Positions 42,194-51,340 of a stretch of 64,000 nucleotides of DNA are shown here, in pieces (positions within the stretch are counted from its first letter, which is position 1; the number at the start of each line of letters is the position of its first letter). This stretch comes from Parasalinivibrio latis (GTDB lineage: Bacteria; Pseudomonadota; Gammaproteobacteria; Enterobacterales; Vibrionaceae), in contig NZ_CP098812.1 of assembly GCF_036825535.1 (NCBI RefSeq), positions 2,852,001 through 2,916,000 on the forward strand. Reading direction: 5' to 3'. A model generated the notes under the pieces. The model searched no databases, was not told the origin of the DNA, and worked only from the letters and a program-made list of their open reading frames with translations. The position numbers and the translations under genes were made by a program.

Positions 42194-43225
42194 TCAACTT
42201 TGTGGTGACTGGCTAACTTCAATGGCGGCCGCAAGTGCCCGGCTTACCGCGCTCAGCGTCTCTTCCGGTAACGGCTTCCCATCAGAATCCGCGACACTGA
42301 CCGATGTTCTGTTGGTCAGGTCACCCAATTGCAGGGTAAATTTCTTGCCGCCCATATCCAGCGGCTGAATACCCAGTTTTTCCCAAACTTCATCATCCGG
42401 ACGGCTGTATTTCACTTCAACCGTACCTTGCGAGCGGTTGCGATCCTCTACTGTGAAGCCCAACTGGCCCAATACATCAGGCAATCGCTCCCAGAAAACT
42501 TCATACGGAGCACGGGCAATGATTACAGGCAGGCCGCCACGGTCTTTACCCATGCTGATTGGGATCTGCTTAACCAGTTTAAGTGCCTCCAGACGGGCAT
42601 TTTCCCGCATCTGGTCGTCATACCCGGCAGTGATGAGGTTTGTCATCAACGCCGTGTAGCGGTCTCTATAAATTGCCTGGGGATCGCTCTGGCTGTTACC
42701 TTCACGCCAGCCGGTCATTGCAACACGCAAGCCTTTCAGTTCACCGCGGTCAAGCCGAGTGATCCGGTACTTGGCTGCGATTGAGTCATCATCCTCGTTT
42801 GACCAAACGTACCAGCCAGTATCCAACTCGTTGTTATCTACTGCTTCAACTGACACGCTGTCGTCTTTAAGTACTTTTGAAACAATAGGCCACAAGGTAT
42901 CCATCTGGCCTGGCTGTGCAAGCCAAAGCGTCACACCGCGCTCATCAACATCTGCCCGTGCGCCGGGAATCAGTGCCAAAACCTGTTGGGGAGGTCGGAT
43001 ATCTACACCGCTTCCAACTGCACCGGTGGCATTCACGTCAGGGATTTCGTATGCGCGGTTAACAACAAACTCCTGCCCTGGCAAGGTATGCCAAGCCTCA
43101 AGTCCGGGTGTTTCCAGATAATCAAAATCATTTTGAGCCTGACGGCGCTGCGAAGCGCCGCCGGAACAAGCTGACAGGGCCGCAACAACAATGGCGCAGA
43201 GACCCAGCCTGTAGGATAACTTCAT
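42194..43225 (-). CDS. bamC: Outer-membrane assembly lipoprotein BamC
   Basis: 343 residues. Lipoprotein of the BAM complex that inserts outer-membrane barrels. The signal ends in a lipobox (VVAALSAC, Cys near 20), then a Ser/Gly/Gln-rich stretch and the conserved unstructured region, followed by two helix-grip domains (about 100-210 and 230-343). It follows dapA by 22 bp, the conserved dapA-bamC pair. Confidence 0.95.
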   Translation of the reverse strand: MKLSYRLGLCAIVVAALSACSGGASQRRQAQNDFDYLETPGLEAWHTLPGQEFVVNRAYEIPDVNATGAVGSGVDIRPPQQVLALIPGARADVDERGVTLWLAQPGQMDTLWPIVSKVLKDDSVSVEAVDNNELDTGWYVWSNEDDDSIAAKYRITRLDRGELKGLRVAMTGWREGNSQSDPQAIYRDRYTALMTNLITAGYDDQMRENARLEALKLVKQIPISMGKDRGGLPVIIARAPYEVFWERLPDVLGQLGFTVEDRNRSQGTVEVKYSRPDDEVWEKLGIQPLDMGGKKFTLQLGDLTNRTSVSVADSDGKPLPEETLSAVSRALAAAIEVSQSPQS

Positions 43226-43247
43226 TGAAAGTCCTGTTTTCGAAATC

Positions 43248-44126
43248 TTAGAGCAAACCTGATTCTTTCAGTGCTTGCAGGACAACCGGACGCTCAGGTT
43301 CACTCAGTTCAGTCATCGGCAATCGCATCACACCACAGTCAATAAGGCCAAGCTCACGAGCGGCCCATTTTACTGGAATCGGGTTCGCTTCAACAAACAG
43401 CTTCTTATGCAGGGGCATCAGTCGGTTATTAATGATGCGTGCCTCTTCAAACTGACCGGAAAGCGCCAGCTTCATCATTTTTGCCATTTCGGCAGCAGCA
43501 ATATTGTTTGTCACAGAGATAACGCCGTGACCACCAGCCTCAACAAAATCCAAGCCAGTAAAATCATCGCCGCTCAGTTGGACGAACTTGTCGCCACAAA
43601 GTTCACGTGTTTTTCCAACACGGGACACATCACCGGTTGCATCCTTAATACCAACGATATTGTTAAACTCTGCCAGACGGGCAACCGTCTCTGGCAGCAG
43701 GTCAACAGCAGTACGGCCAGGTACGTTATAAAGAATCTGAGGCAGGTCTGTAGACTCAGAAATAGCTTTAAAGTGTTGAAAAAGCCCTTCCTGGGTAGGT
43801 TTGTTGTAATAAGGCGTAACGCTAAGGCAGCCTGCAACACCGGTATCGGTAAACATTTTGGCAAAAGCAACGGCTTCATGGGTTGCATTTGCACCCGCAC
43901 CAGCAATAACAGGAATACGACCGTCTGAGAATTCGAGGGTTTTCAGGACAATATTAACGTGCTCTTCAACGGTAACAGTTGCTGACTCTCCGGTAGTACC
44001 TACCGCCACAATCGCATCAGTCCCTGCTTCCACATGATATTCAACCAGTTTTTTTAAACCGTTGTAATCGATACTGCCGTGTTCGTCCATGGGCGTTATC
44101 AGCGCCGTAATGCTACCTGAAAACAT
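43248..44126 (-). CDS. dapA: 4-hydroxy-tetrahydrodipicolinate synthase
   Basis: 292 residues, identical in length to E. coli DapA. Condenses aspartate semialdehyde and pyruvate in lysine and diaminopimelate synthesis. GTTGESATV is the substrate-binding loop, YNVPGRTAVDL carries the catalytic tyrosine, and the Schiff-base lysine lies in NIVGIKDATGD near 161. Divergent from gcvR. Confidence 0.98.
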   Translation of the reverse strand: MFSGSITALITPMDEHGSIDYNGLKKLVEYHVEAGTDAIVAVGTTGESATVTVEEHVNIVLKTLEFSDGRIPVIAGAGANATHEAVAFAKMFTDTGVAGCLSVTPYYNKPTQEGLFQHFKAISESTDLPQILYNVPGRTAVDLLPETVARLAEFNNIVGIKDATGDVSRVGKTRELCGDKFVQLSGDDFTGLDFVEAGGHGVISVTNNIAAAEMAKMMKLALSGQFEEARIINNRLMPLHKKLFVEANPIPVKWAARELGLIDCGVMRLPMTELSEPERPVVLQALKESGLL

Positions 44127-44287
44127 GTCATTCTCCGCTTTTCTTCTAGACTGTCATGGTACTTTTGCGCCTGATTAAAAACAAGCAATAGCAACGCCAT
44201 GGCACCCCCTAATTCGCTCTTTTTTTGCGGTTCTCAGGCAAAGGTGCGCGTGCTAACATCGAAAGAAAGTTTTCGTGCAGAGTAAAC

Positions 44288-44815
44288 ATGGATCAGTATC
44301 TTGTCCTCACTGCCCTGGGCAGAAACCGCCCGGGCATATTAAGCAAAATCACACAGTTGATTACCGAGTGTGGGTGTAACATCGAAGACAGCCGTCTGGC
44401 GATATTCGGCAGTGAGTTTACCCTGCTTATGATGCTGTCCGGCAGCCATAACTCCATTGCCAGGGTTGAGGTCTCCCTTCCCCTACTGGGAGCCGAACAC
44501 GACTTGCTGACTATGATAAAACGCACCATCGGGCAGCAGCAGGAAAAAAACATCAGGCGCTGGGCAGAGATTTCAGCATCTGGGCCCGACAAACCCGGTC
44601 TTATCGATAACTTCACCCGCTTTTTTGCACAAAGGGATCTCAATATCTCCTCTCTGAGTGCGCGCTCCGAACCTGAGGGCACCGGCGCTGTGCAGCTCCA
44701 ATTGCAGATGACTGTTGAACTGAGTGACGATGTGGATGAATCTACGCTGGGTGCAGATTTAGCAAAAATGTGTGAATCAATCTCAGTATCCAGTCATTTT
44801 CATATAGTCAGCTAG
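44288..44815 (+). CDS. gcvR: Glycine cleavage system transcriptional repressor GcvR
   Basis: 175 residues from the ATG at 44288; the frame opens 21 codons earlier without a ribosome site. Two ACT domains (about 3-75 and 90-165) as in GcvR, which binds glycine and restrains GcvA. The opening LVLTALGRNRPGILSKITQLITECGCNIEDSRLAIFGSEFTLLMMLSG is the signature ACT domain. It lies 52 nt before bcp, the E. coli order. Confidence 0.95.
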   Translation: MDQYLVLTALGRNRPGILSKITQLITECGCNIEDSRLAIFGSEFTLLMMLSGSHNSIARVEVSLPLLGAEHDLLTMIKRTIGQQQEKNIRRWAEISASGPDKPGLIDNFTRFFAQRDLNISSLSARSEPEGTGAVQLQLQMTVELSDDVDESTLGADLAKMCESISVSSHFHIVS

Positions 44816-44866
44816 CCCGCTGAAAACAAGAACAACCAAACTCAGCCAACTTAAAAAGGAAAAAAC

Positions 44867-45334
44867 ATGCAGACTCTGACCGCAGGCATGCCGGCTCCGC
44901 AATTTTCATTACCAAACCAAGATGGAAACCCTGTATCACTTGCTGATTTCAAAGGGAAAAAAGTGCTGGCGTATTTTTACCCCAAAGCTATGACACCTGG
45001 CTGCACAGTCCAGGCTTGTGGCCTTCGTGACAGCAAATCCGAACTGGATGCACTGAACGTTGAGGTGCTGGGTATCAGTATTGACCCGGTTAAACGCCTG
45101 CCTAAATTTATCGAACGGGACAACCTGAACTTCACCTTACTGTCTGATGAAGACCATGCTGTAGCTGATCAGTTTGGCGTTTGGGGTGAAAAGAAATTTA
45201 TGGGTAAAGTCTATGACGGTCTTCACCGCATCAGCTTTTTGATTAATGAAGAAGGTGTGATCGAAAAAGTTTTCAACAAGTTCAAAACCAAAGAGCACCA
45301 CGAAGTGGTCCTGAGCTACCTGAAAGGCGAATAA
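44867..45334 (+). CDS. bcp: Thiol peroxidase Bcp (peroxiredoxin)
   Basis: 155 residues. Reduces hydrogen and organic peroxides with thioredoxin as donor. AYFYPKAMTPGCTVQACGLRD holds the peroxidatic Cys and the resolving Cys five residues on, as in E. coli Bcp. AAAAAGGAAAAA precedes the ATG. Cytosolic. Confidence 0.97.
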   Translation: MQTLTAGMPAPQFSLPNQDGNPVSLADFKGKKVLAYFYPKAMTPGCTVQACGLRDSKSELDALNVEVLGISIDPVKRLPKFIERDNLNFTLLSDEDHAVADQFGVWGEKKFMGKVYDGLHRISFLINEEGVIEKVFNKFKTKEHHEVVLSYLKGE

Positions 45335-45360
45335 GAACGTTATTCCCGGTGAAAATCCGT

Positions 45361-45389
45361 ATGAGAGGCATAGCGCCTCTCATTTTTTA
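45361..45389 (+). terminator. Terminator of gcvR-bcp
   Basis: ATGAGAGGC-ATAGC-GCCTCTCAT stem followed by a T-run, 27 nt past the bcp stop. Confidence 0.9.
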
Positions 45390-46808
45390 TCAATACGATT
45401 TAGCCAGGCTCGCTGGGTAGCCTCTCTCCACAGCAAGTTTACACGCGGTAAATTCAATATCCCCTTCATCTAGTGCTCCAATCAAAGAGAGCTCTGGCCC
45501 CTCAAGGCCTTCTGGAAACGCCATATCCCAACCTGACTCAACGAGGTGGCGGGCGATTTTTTCTGCACAGACAATCGCTGAAGAGGCCTTGATGATTTCT
45601 GCCCGGACATAGTTCTTTCCGGCAAAGCTGATATCCGATGCGCGAAGCGTAATATCATTACCCGGTACCTGCTGCGCACCGAAAAGGGGTTTCCCGCCAG
45701 GTTTTGCCGATGCAAAACCTGGAACTAGTTCTGCCATGTGAACTATCGCCTGACGGGTCCGCTGTTGAACAACGTCATCATGCCAGCCAAGTGTCAGTTT
45801 CCGAGCCAGCCTATCCGGCAGCTCCGGTTGGGCACTTGTTTCTGAAGAGTAAACCCGCCCCCCATCAAACAGGGTAATATCTTCTGTCATCCCGTGAAGC
45901 TGAACCAAGCCATCGGGGTAAGGGGTAAACTGCGCCATTCCGGTTGGCGTCCCCCTTTCACCGTGGAAGATAACTTCCGGCCAGCTACCCGGTTGTTCCT
46001 GCCAGTTAGCCAGATAGGCGGACTTAAATTCCACCAACCGCTGGCGATGGACGCCCAAGGCATTGTCCCACTCCCCAGTCCGGTAACCACAGGCATTGAC
46101 GACAAAATCGACCTGCTCGGTACGGGCACCCTCGGGCCCCTGTATTACCATGTCCCAGCTACCATTGTCCCTGAGCGTCAGATTGGTGAGGCGGTGACAT
46201 GTGAGCAGTTCGCAGAAGGGGGTCTGCCCCAGGGCCATATTGGCAGAAGCAGCAATACGGAAAAGGCTGAGGCCATATTCCTGCACCATCACCCACGGGT
46301 ATACAAACTTCGACAGATCCACACTTTTGGCAACCGGTATCAGCCAGTCTTCCTGCGAGACAGGAGAGTCCGGTATATCCCGAGACGCCAGCTCTTCCAA
46401 CGCCTCCCGATCGTAAAGCCTGAAATAATCTTCCGGTTCACCCAATACACCATTTCGCGGGTCAGCATGAACTAACTCCCCGTAAGTTCGCTGCAACAGA
46501 CGAAGACGGGGAAGCAGGCTGTCCACAGAGCCGCCATCCCGTAAAGGAATAGCGATAACGGTTGGGCGGTGGTTTAGGGCAAAAGGATAAGCCCTTGCGG
46601 TATCAACTGACTGTTTCAACAGTGCCAGGCACTGGGCATCATCAAGCTCACGGTACAGGTTCCCACCCGCATGGAGGTGACACATCGGCGGGCCATTGAC
46701 CAGGCTTTCCCCTTGTTCCACCAGCACGGTTCGAACCCCCATCCCTGCGAGTCGAAGCGCAATAGTTGAACCCGCGACGCCACCGCCAACAATACCCACT
46801 TTTTTCAT
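45390..46808 (-). CDS. FAD-dependent oxidoreductase of unknown substrate
   Basis: 472 residues from the ATG at 46808 (product MKKVGIVGGGVAG); the frame is open to 46904, but the family start is here. The Rossmann dinucleotide site is GIVGGGVAGSTIALRLAGMGVRTVLVEQGES near 4-34. Other segments, HLHAGGNLYREL, VDFVVNACGYRTGEWDN and GAQQVPGNDITLRASDISF, show no substrate signature I can name. FAD use is certain from the GxGxxG fold; the reaction is not. It lies alone between bcp and perM. Confidence 0.8.
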   Translation of the reverse strand: MKKVGIVGGGVAGSTIALRLAGMGVRTVLVEQGESLVNGPPMCHLHAGGNLYRELDDAQCLALLKQSVDTARAYPFALNHRPTVIAIPLRDGGSVDSLLPRLRLLQRTYGELVHADPRNGVLGEPEDYFRLYDREALEELASRDIPDSPVSQEDWLIPVAKSVDLSKFVYPWVMVQEYGLSLFRIAASANMALGQTPFCELLTCHRLTNLTLRDNGSWDMVIQGPEGARTEQVDFVVNACGYRTGEWDNALGVHRQRLVEFKSAYLANWQEQPGSWPEVIFHGERGTPTGMAQFTPYPDGLVQLHGMTEDITLFDGGRVYSSETSAQPELPDRLARKLTLGWHDDVVQQRTRQAIVHMAELVPGFASAKPGGKPLFGAQQVPGNDITLRASDISFAGKNYVRAEIIKASSAIVCAEKIARHLVESGWDMAFPEGLEGPELSLIGALDEGDIEFTACKLAVERGYPASLAKSY

Positions 46809-46861
46809 TCGCAATCCGCCACTCCAGCCAGCTTGCATGCCAAACACCCCATCGCAAACAG

Positions 46862-46885
46862 CAAAAGAGGGTCTGATGACCCTCT
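46862..46885 (-). terminator. Terminator of perM
   Basis: AGAGGGTC-TGAT-GACCCTCT stem followed on the minus strand by TTTTGC, 55 nt beyond the perM stop. Confidence 0.75.
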
Positions 46886-46940
46886 GAAAAGATGATTGAT
46901 ACACGGTTCAACAACCGATGTAAATATTTACAGTCGCCCG

Positions 46941-48011
46941 TCAGGCGATGGCATCTTCCTCGCCATCCGGGGACGGAATTGCGTTGATGACTGCTTTCAC
47001 CAATGTAGCGAGTGGGATTGCAAAAAACACACCCCAGAACCCCCACAAACCACCAAACACCAGTACTGCCACAATAATCGCCACCGGGTGAAGGTTTACC
47101 GCCTCAGAAAACAGCACCGGTACCAGTACGTTGCCATCCAGTGCCTGAATAATTCCGTATGCGACCATTAGCCACCAGAAATCCGGGCTTACACCCCACT
47201 GGAAAAGCCCGACAACGGCGATAGGAATGGTTACAGCAGCCGCACCAATGTATGGAATCAATACCGAGAAACCGGTCAGTACACTGAGCAGAGCCGCATA
47301 GCGCAGATCCAATATCGCAAAGGTGACATAACTGACTGCTCCGACAATCACAATCTCGGTGACTTTACCGCGGATATAGTTAGATATCTGCTGGTTCATC
47401 TCTTCACCTACCTTGGTTGCGAGCTGACGCTCTTTTGGCAGGAATCGCTGGAACATCAGCAACATCTCCCGCTTATCCTTGAGCAGGAAAAACACCAGCA
47501 GGGGAACCAGGATCAGGTATACCGCAAGTGCGGCGAGGTTAACCAAGGACGAAAGTGAGCTTTTAACGACGGTTTCACCCAAACCAAGGACACGGGTTTG
47601 AATCGTATCTACCAGCGCCGCCACCATGTCCGGTTTAATCAGCTCCGGATAACGGTCTGGGAGGTGATCCAGGAAGCCCTGCAATCCGCTGAACATTTTT
47701 GGTGTATCGGACACAAGGTTGATCACCTGGTTCCAGATGGTTGGCAGTAAGCCGAGGATTGCCATCAACATAACGCCAACAAACAGCGTCAGCACAATCA
47801 CCACTGAAGGTGTCCGGGGCAACCCGGTTTTCACCATACGGGCAACCGGCCACTCAAGCAGGTATGCAAGGACTATAGCGACAAGAAGGGGAGCGATAAG
47901 GTTGCCGAAAAAATAAATAATGGCGAACCCTACAGCAAGGATAGCGACAAGGCTGACTGTATTAGGGTCAGAGAAACGACGCTTATACCAACGGTTAAAC
48001 ATCTCAATCAT
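46941..48011 (-). CDS. perM: AI-2E family permease PerM
   Basis: 356 residues with about eight membrane segments. Family core: VAIVLAYLLEWPVARMVKTGLPRTPSVVIVLTLFVG near the N-terminus and, in the C-terminal half, VLTGFSVLIPYIGAAAVTIPIAVVGLFQWG and VNLHPVAIIVAVLVFGGLWGFWGVFFAIPLATLVKAVI. AI-2E/PerM proteins are exporters or permeases of poorly known substrates. It lies 19 nt after the TusA-like gene in the same direction, and in other gammaproteobacteria perM also neighbours bepA. Confidence 0.93.
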   Translation of the reverse strand: MIEMFNRWYKRRFSDPNTVSLVAILAVGFAIIYFFGNLIAPLLVAIVLAYLLEWPVARMVKTGLPRTPSVVIVLTLFVGVMLMAILGLLPTIWNQVINLVSDTPKMFSGLQGFLDHLPDRYPELIKPDMVAALVDTIQTRVLGLGETVVKSSLSSLVNLAALAVYLILVPLLVFFLLKDKREMLLMFQRFLPKERQLATKVGEEMNQQISNYIRGKVTEIVIVGAVSYVTFAILDLRYAALLSVLTGFSVLIPYIGAAAVTIPIAVVGLFQWGVSPDFWWLMVAYGIIQALDGNVLVPVLFSEAVNLHPVAIIVAVLVFGGLWGFWGVFFAIPLATLVKAVINAIPSPDGEEDAIA

Positions 48012-48030
48012 AGTTAGAGCTCATAATCCT

Positions 48031-48249
48031 TTAGCGGGTAACTAAAAATTCTGTCAGGGTGCCACTTTGCCGCGTACTGACTTGATATCCTTTTCCCTGG
48101 AGGTACCGGGGTATATCAGAGACAGACCCGGCATCGGATACCAATATTCTGATGGTATGCCCAGGTTGTAGCTTTGCGGTTGCCTGTTTCGCTAATATCA
48201 GCGCCATTGGGCAGACCGTTTCAGACAAATCCAGTTGTTCTATTTCCAT
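48031..48249 (-). CDS. TusA-family sulfur carrier protein
   Basis: 72 residues from the ATG at 48249 (AGGAATA upstream); a longer frame to 48381 is unlikely. The single cysteine lies in LSETVCPMALILAKQATAKLQPGHTIRILVSDAGSVSDIPRYLQGKGYQV, the CPxP-like TusA site (here CPMA). TusA proteins pass persulfide sulfur in tRNA thiolation and other pathways. The CPMA motif, not CPxP, sets it apart from TusA proper. Confidence 0.85.
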   Translation of the reverse strand: MEIEQLDLSETVCPMALILAKQATAKLQPGHTIRILVSDAGSVSDIPRYLQGKGYQVSTRQSGTLTEFLVTR

Positions 48250-48402
48250 TATTCCTGGGCACTCGTTATCATCGTGAGCATTGTATAGGACTTTCTGTTT
48301 CGCCCCAAAGAAACCTCTGTCACGCTTTGTGGTCAAACTCCCTAAGTAGTGGAGAAAAACTGCCAAAGTGGCGAAAATCACAAAGGGATCACCTAACCTG
48401 CG

Positions 48403-49860
48403 ATGTTAAAAAAGAAAGCGCTCGCCTATTTCCTGACCTCAACGCTTCTTCTGCCGTCATTTTCAGGGGTAGCCAATACTGTACAATCCAGCCTTCCGGA
48501 TATTGGTACAACGGCAGCAGGGACACTCACCATTGACAAGGAGCTCGAATATGGCGATGCCTACATGCGAATGCTCCGGGCAAGCCGCCCCATCATAAAT
48601 GATCCATTACTAAACGAATATGTCAGTTCGTTGGGTCACAGGCTGGTTGCCAATGCCAGTGATGTAAAAACCCCATTCCACTTTTTCCTTATCCGGAACA
48701 AAGAAATAAACGCATTTGCGTTTTTCGGCGGTTATGTCGCATTGCACACCGGATTGTTTCTCTATGCCCAGGATGAAAGTGAACTTGCTTCAGTAGTGGC
48801 CCACGAAATTGCCCACATTACCCAGCGACATCTTGCCAGGGCAATGGAAGATCAGGCCCGTAAGTCGCCACTCACTATCGCCGCACTTATCGGTTCCCTG
48901 ATGCTGGCGGTTGCCGCACCCGAAGCGGGTATTGCCGCCGCACAGGCAACCACCGCAGCGTCTATCCAAAGCCGGATAAACTACACCCGAAGCAACGAAC
49001 AGGAAGCAGACCGCATAGGCATTGATACACTTGCCCGTGCAGGTTTTAACCCTAAAGCCATGCCCGCGTTCTTCGGACGTATGCTGGAGCAGTATCGCTA
49101 TGCCAGCAAGCCGCCGGAATTTTTGCTTACCCACCCGCTGCCGGAATCGCGCATTACGGAATCCCGGGCCCGAGCCCAGCAATACCCCTCGGTGATGCTT
49201 CCGCCATCAGAACCCTACCATTTGGCAAGGGCTCGCATAATCGCACGTTTCTCTGGTCTGGAGCCGGCTGCTGCACTGGACTGGTTTACCCGTCAGGAAA
49301 AAAAAGCCTCCCTGTCCGTAAAGCCTACACTGGAATACGGAAAAGCACTGGTTTACCTCGATACCCGCAAGCCAGAAAAAGCCGCGGCCATTCTGGATAA
49401 ATTGATCAGGGCCGAGCCCGAAAACCGCTTCTTCCTTGATGCGATGACTGACCTGTACGTACAGAAAAAAGAGTATGCCAAGGCTTCAGAAATGCTGGAA
49501 AAAGCACTGAGGAATCAACCTGAAAACCGGGTTCTGGAGCTGAACCGGTATTACGTCATGATGGAAGCAGGAAAGTACCAGGATGCTATTTCTTTCCTGA
49601 ACCGGTATACCCATAATTTCCCATCAGACATTTCTGCCTGGAGCATGCTGCAGGAAGCCTATGACCGTAGCGGAAAGCGCCCCGAGGCCCTGGCAGCACA
49701 AGGCGAACTCTTTGCACTCGCCGCCCAGTGGCCCAAAGCCATTAACAATTACATACAGGCCAGTCAGCTTGCCCCTATAGGCAGCCTTGATCAGGCACGT
49801 TATGATGCCCGTATAGACCAGTTGAGGGTCATGCAGCAGCGGTTTGAATCACTGCAGTAA
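48403..49860 (+). CDS. bepA: Beta-barrel assembly-enhancing protease BepA (M48 metallopeptidase with TPRs)
   Basis: 485 residues, near E. coli BepA (487). The signal peptide AYFLTSTLLLPSFSGVANT sends it to the periplasm. The M48 zinc site HEIAH is at H134-H138, and the third ligand is in SNEQEADRIGID near 200. The C-terminal part (about 310-480) is TPR repeats. It promotes LptD maturation and degrades misassembled barrels. Followed by yfgD, the E. coli order. Confidence 0.96.
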   Translation: MLKKKALAYFLTSTLLLPSFSGVANTVQSSLPDIGTTAAGTLTIDKELEYGDAYMRMLRASRPIINDPLLNEYVSSLGHRLVANASDVKTPFHFFLIRNKEINAFAFFGGYVALHTGLFLYAQDESELASVVAHEIAHITQRHLARAMEDQARKSPLTIAALIGSLMLAVAAPEAGIAAAQATTAASIQSRINYTRSNEQEADRIGIDTLARAGFNPKAMPAFFGRMLEQYRYASKPPEFLLTHPLPESRITESRARAQQYPSVMLPPSEPYHLARARIIARFSGLEPAAALDWFTRQEKKASLSVKPTLEYGKALVYLDTRKPEKAAAILDKLIRAEPENRFFLDAMTDLYVQKKEYAKASEMLEKALRNQPENRVLELNRYYVMMEAGKYQDAISFLNRYTHNFPSDISAWSMLQEAYDRSGKRPEALAAQGELFALAAQWPKAINNYIQASQLAPIGSLDQARYDARIDQLRVMQQRFESLQ

Positions 49861-49906
49861 ACCGGGCGGGTCTGATACACAAAAATTGATTAAAAGAGGA
49901 AAGGGA

Positions 49907-50254
49907 ATGTCAGTCGTTATTTATCACAACCCTCGTTGTTCCAAAAGCCGCCAGACGCTGGCGCTGATCGAAGAGAATGGCGTTGTACCGGAAGTTATCA
50001 AGTACCTCGAAACACCACCTGATGCTGATACCCTGAAGTCACTTATCAGTATGTTAGGTTATGATTCAGCCCGGGAGCTGATGCGTACCAAAGAAGACCT
50101 CTATAAAGAGCTAAAACTGGCAGATGAAACATCTGAAGAGGCACTTATCCAGGCCATGGTAGCGAACCCCAAACTGATTGAGCGCCCGGTTGTTGTGAAC
50201 AATGGTAAAGCCGCAATGGGACGTCCGCCGGAAGCGGTTCTGGATATTCTGTAA
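49907..50254 (+). CDS. yfgD: ArsC-family reductase YfgD
   Basis: 115 residues from the ATG at 49907 (AGAGGAAAGGGA upstream); an earlier in-frame ATG at 49844 lies inside bepA. VVIYHNPRCSKSRQTLALIEENG carries the ArsC cysteine (C11), and ERPVVVNNGKAAMGRPPEAVLDIL contains the arginine and glycine-rich end of glutaredoxin-dependent arsenate reductases. The RCSKSR site suggests real arsenate reductase activity, but there is no ars operon around it. Overlaps wrbA by 1 nt. Confidence 0.92.
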   Translation: MSVVIYHNPRCSKSRQTLALIEENGVVPEVIKYLETPPDADTLKSLISMLGYDSARELMRTKEDLYKELKLADETSEEALIQAMVANPKLIERPVVVNNGKAAMGRPPEAVLDIL

Positions 50255-50853
50255 TGACGAAGATCCTGGTACTGTACTACAGCCGCCACGGTGGTACCCG
50301 CGCTCTGGCCCGCCACATTGCCCGGGGTATTGAGTCCACCGGTGCAGAGGCTGTGATAAGGACAGTACCGGATCTCCCCCGTTATGAGTCACTCCCAATT
50401 GCCGGGCCTGCGGCCCACACCCCCGATGGTGACCCCTTTATCACCAAGAACGACCTTAAATCCTGCGATGGCCTGGCCCTTGGCAGCCCGGTCAGGTTTG
50501 GAAACATGGCGGCACCGCTCAAACACTTCTTGGACGCCACCAGCGGTGAATGGCTGGCGGGCACATTGATAGGAAAACCGGCAGCAGTATTCACATCCGG
50601 CGGCAGCCTGCACGGCGGGCAGGAAAGTACCTTGCTCACCATGATGTTGCCCCTGTTGCACCACGGGATGGTTATAACAGGCCTGCCCTATTCCGAGACG
50701 GCACTCCATACCACATCTTCCGGCGGTTCCCCTTATGGCCCCGGACATGTAAGCGGTGATGGTAAGCTGCCACTCGACAACGATGAGAAAACCCTGGCTA
50801 TAGCGTTAGGAACGCGGCTGGCAAACATTGGACGCAAACTTAAAGAGTCTTAG
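50254..50853 (+). CDS. wrbA: NAD(P)H:quinone oxidoreductase WrbA
   Basis: 199 residues. Flavodoxin-like FMN enzyme reducing quinones by two electrons. YYSRHGGTRALARHIARGIE binds FMN phosphate, LALGSPVRFGNMAAPLKHFLDAT matches the WrbA flavin loop, and FTSGGSLHGGQESTLLTMMLPLLHHGMVITGLPYSE is the WrbA signature. Its ATG overlaps the yfgD stop (TAATG), so it is translationally coupled. The DUF2069 gene follows 2 nt later. Confidence 0.95.
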   Translation: MTKILVLYYSRHGGTRALARHIARGIESTGAEAVIRTVPDLPRYESLPIAGPAAHTPDGDPFITKNDLKSCDGLALGSPVRFGNMAAPLKHFLDATSGEWLAGTLIGKPAAVFTSGGSLHGGQESTLLTMMLPLLHHGMVITGLPYSETALHTTSSGGSPYGPGHVSGDGKLPLDNDEKTLAIALGTRLANIGRKLKES

Positions 50854-50855
50854 AC

Positions 50856-51278
50856 ATGGAAAACACTTCCCCGCGCTCCGGTACACTCCGGCCCGCGGTT
50901 TTACTGAGTTATTTTGCCCTTATCGCCTGGGTCGGTTTATGGCACGGCTGGCTTTCCCCACACGCACACGTCACTCCGTGGGCGGTTACCCTGGGCTGGC
51001 TTATCCCCCTGTTGTTGCCCCTGAAAGGCATTATCCAGGGAAATGCCTACACCCACGCCTGGGCCAACTTTGTCCTGATGTTTTATTTCCTCCACGCACT
51101 GACCATTTTATGGGTAGATGAAGGGGAACGCTGGCTGGCGTTGGTTGAACTGACGCTGACCTCCATCACTTTCCTTTGCAATATTTACTACGCGCGCTGG
51201 AAAGGCCAGGAGCAAGGCCTGAAGCTGAAAAAGCTCTCCCAGGTGGAAAAGGAGGAACGCGAGCGTTACGGAAGCTAG
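50856..51278 (+). CDS. DUF2069 family membrane protein
   Basis: 140 residues, four membrane segments (about 15-40, 47-65, 70-92, 100-120) and a charged C-terminal tail (KGQEQGLKLKKLSQVEKEERERYGS). Family openings such as LRPAVLLSYFALIAWVGLWHGWLSP fit DUF2069, normally found right after wrbA in gammaproteobacteria. Unknown function. Coupled to wrbA by a 2-nt gap. Confidence 0.9.
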   Translation: MENTSPRSGTLRPAVLLSYFALIAWVGLWHGWLSPHAHVTPWAVTLGWLIPLLLPLKGIIQGNAYTHAWANFVLMFYFLHALTILWVDEGERWLALVELTLTSITFLCNIYYARWKGQEQGLKLKKLSQVEKEERERYGS

Positions 51279-51298
51279 GGCGTTTTTGCCGAAAAAGA

Positions 51299-51323
51299 AA
51301 GGGGAAGCAATCAGCTTCCCCTT
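51299..51323 (-). terminator. Terminator of the DUF2066 gene
   Basis: AAGGGGAAGC-AATCA-GCTTCCCCTT stem followed on the minus strand by TCTTTTTC, 17 nt past the stop at 51341. Confidence 0.82.
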
Positions 51324-51340
51324 ATAGTTTGCGCTTAATT

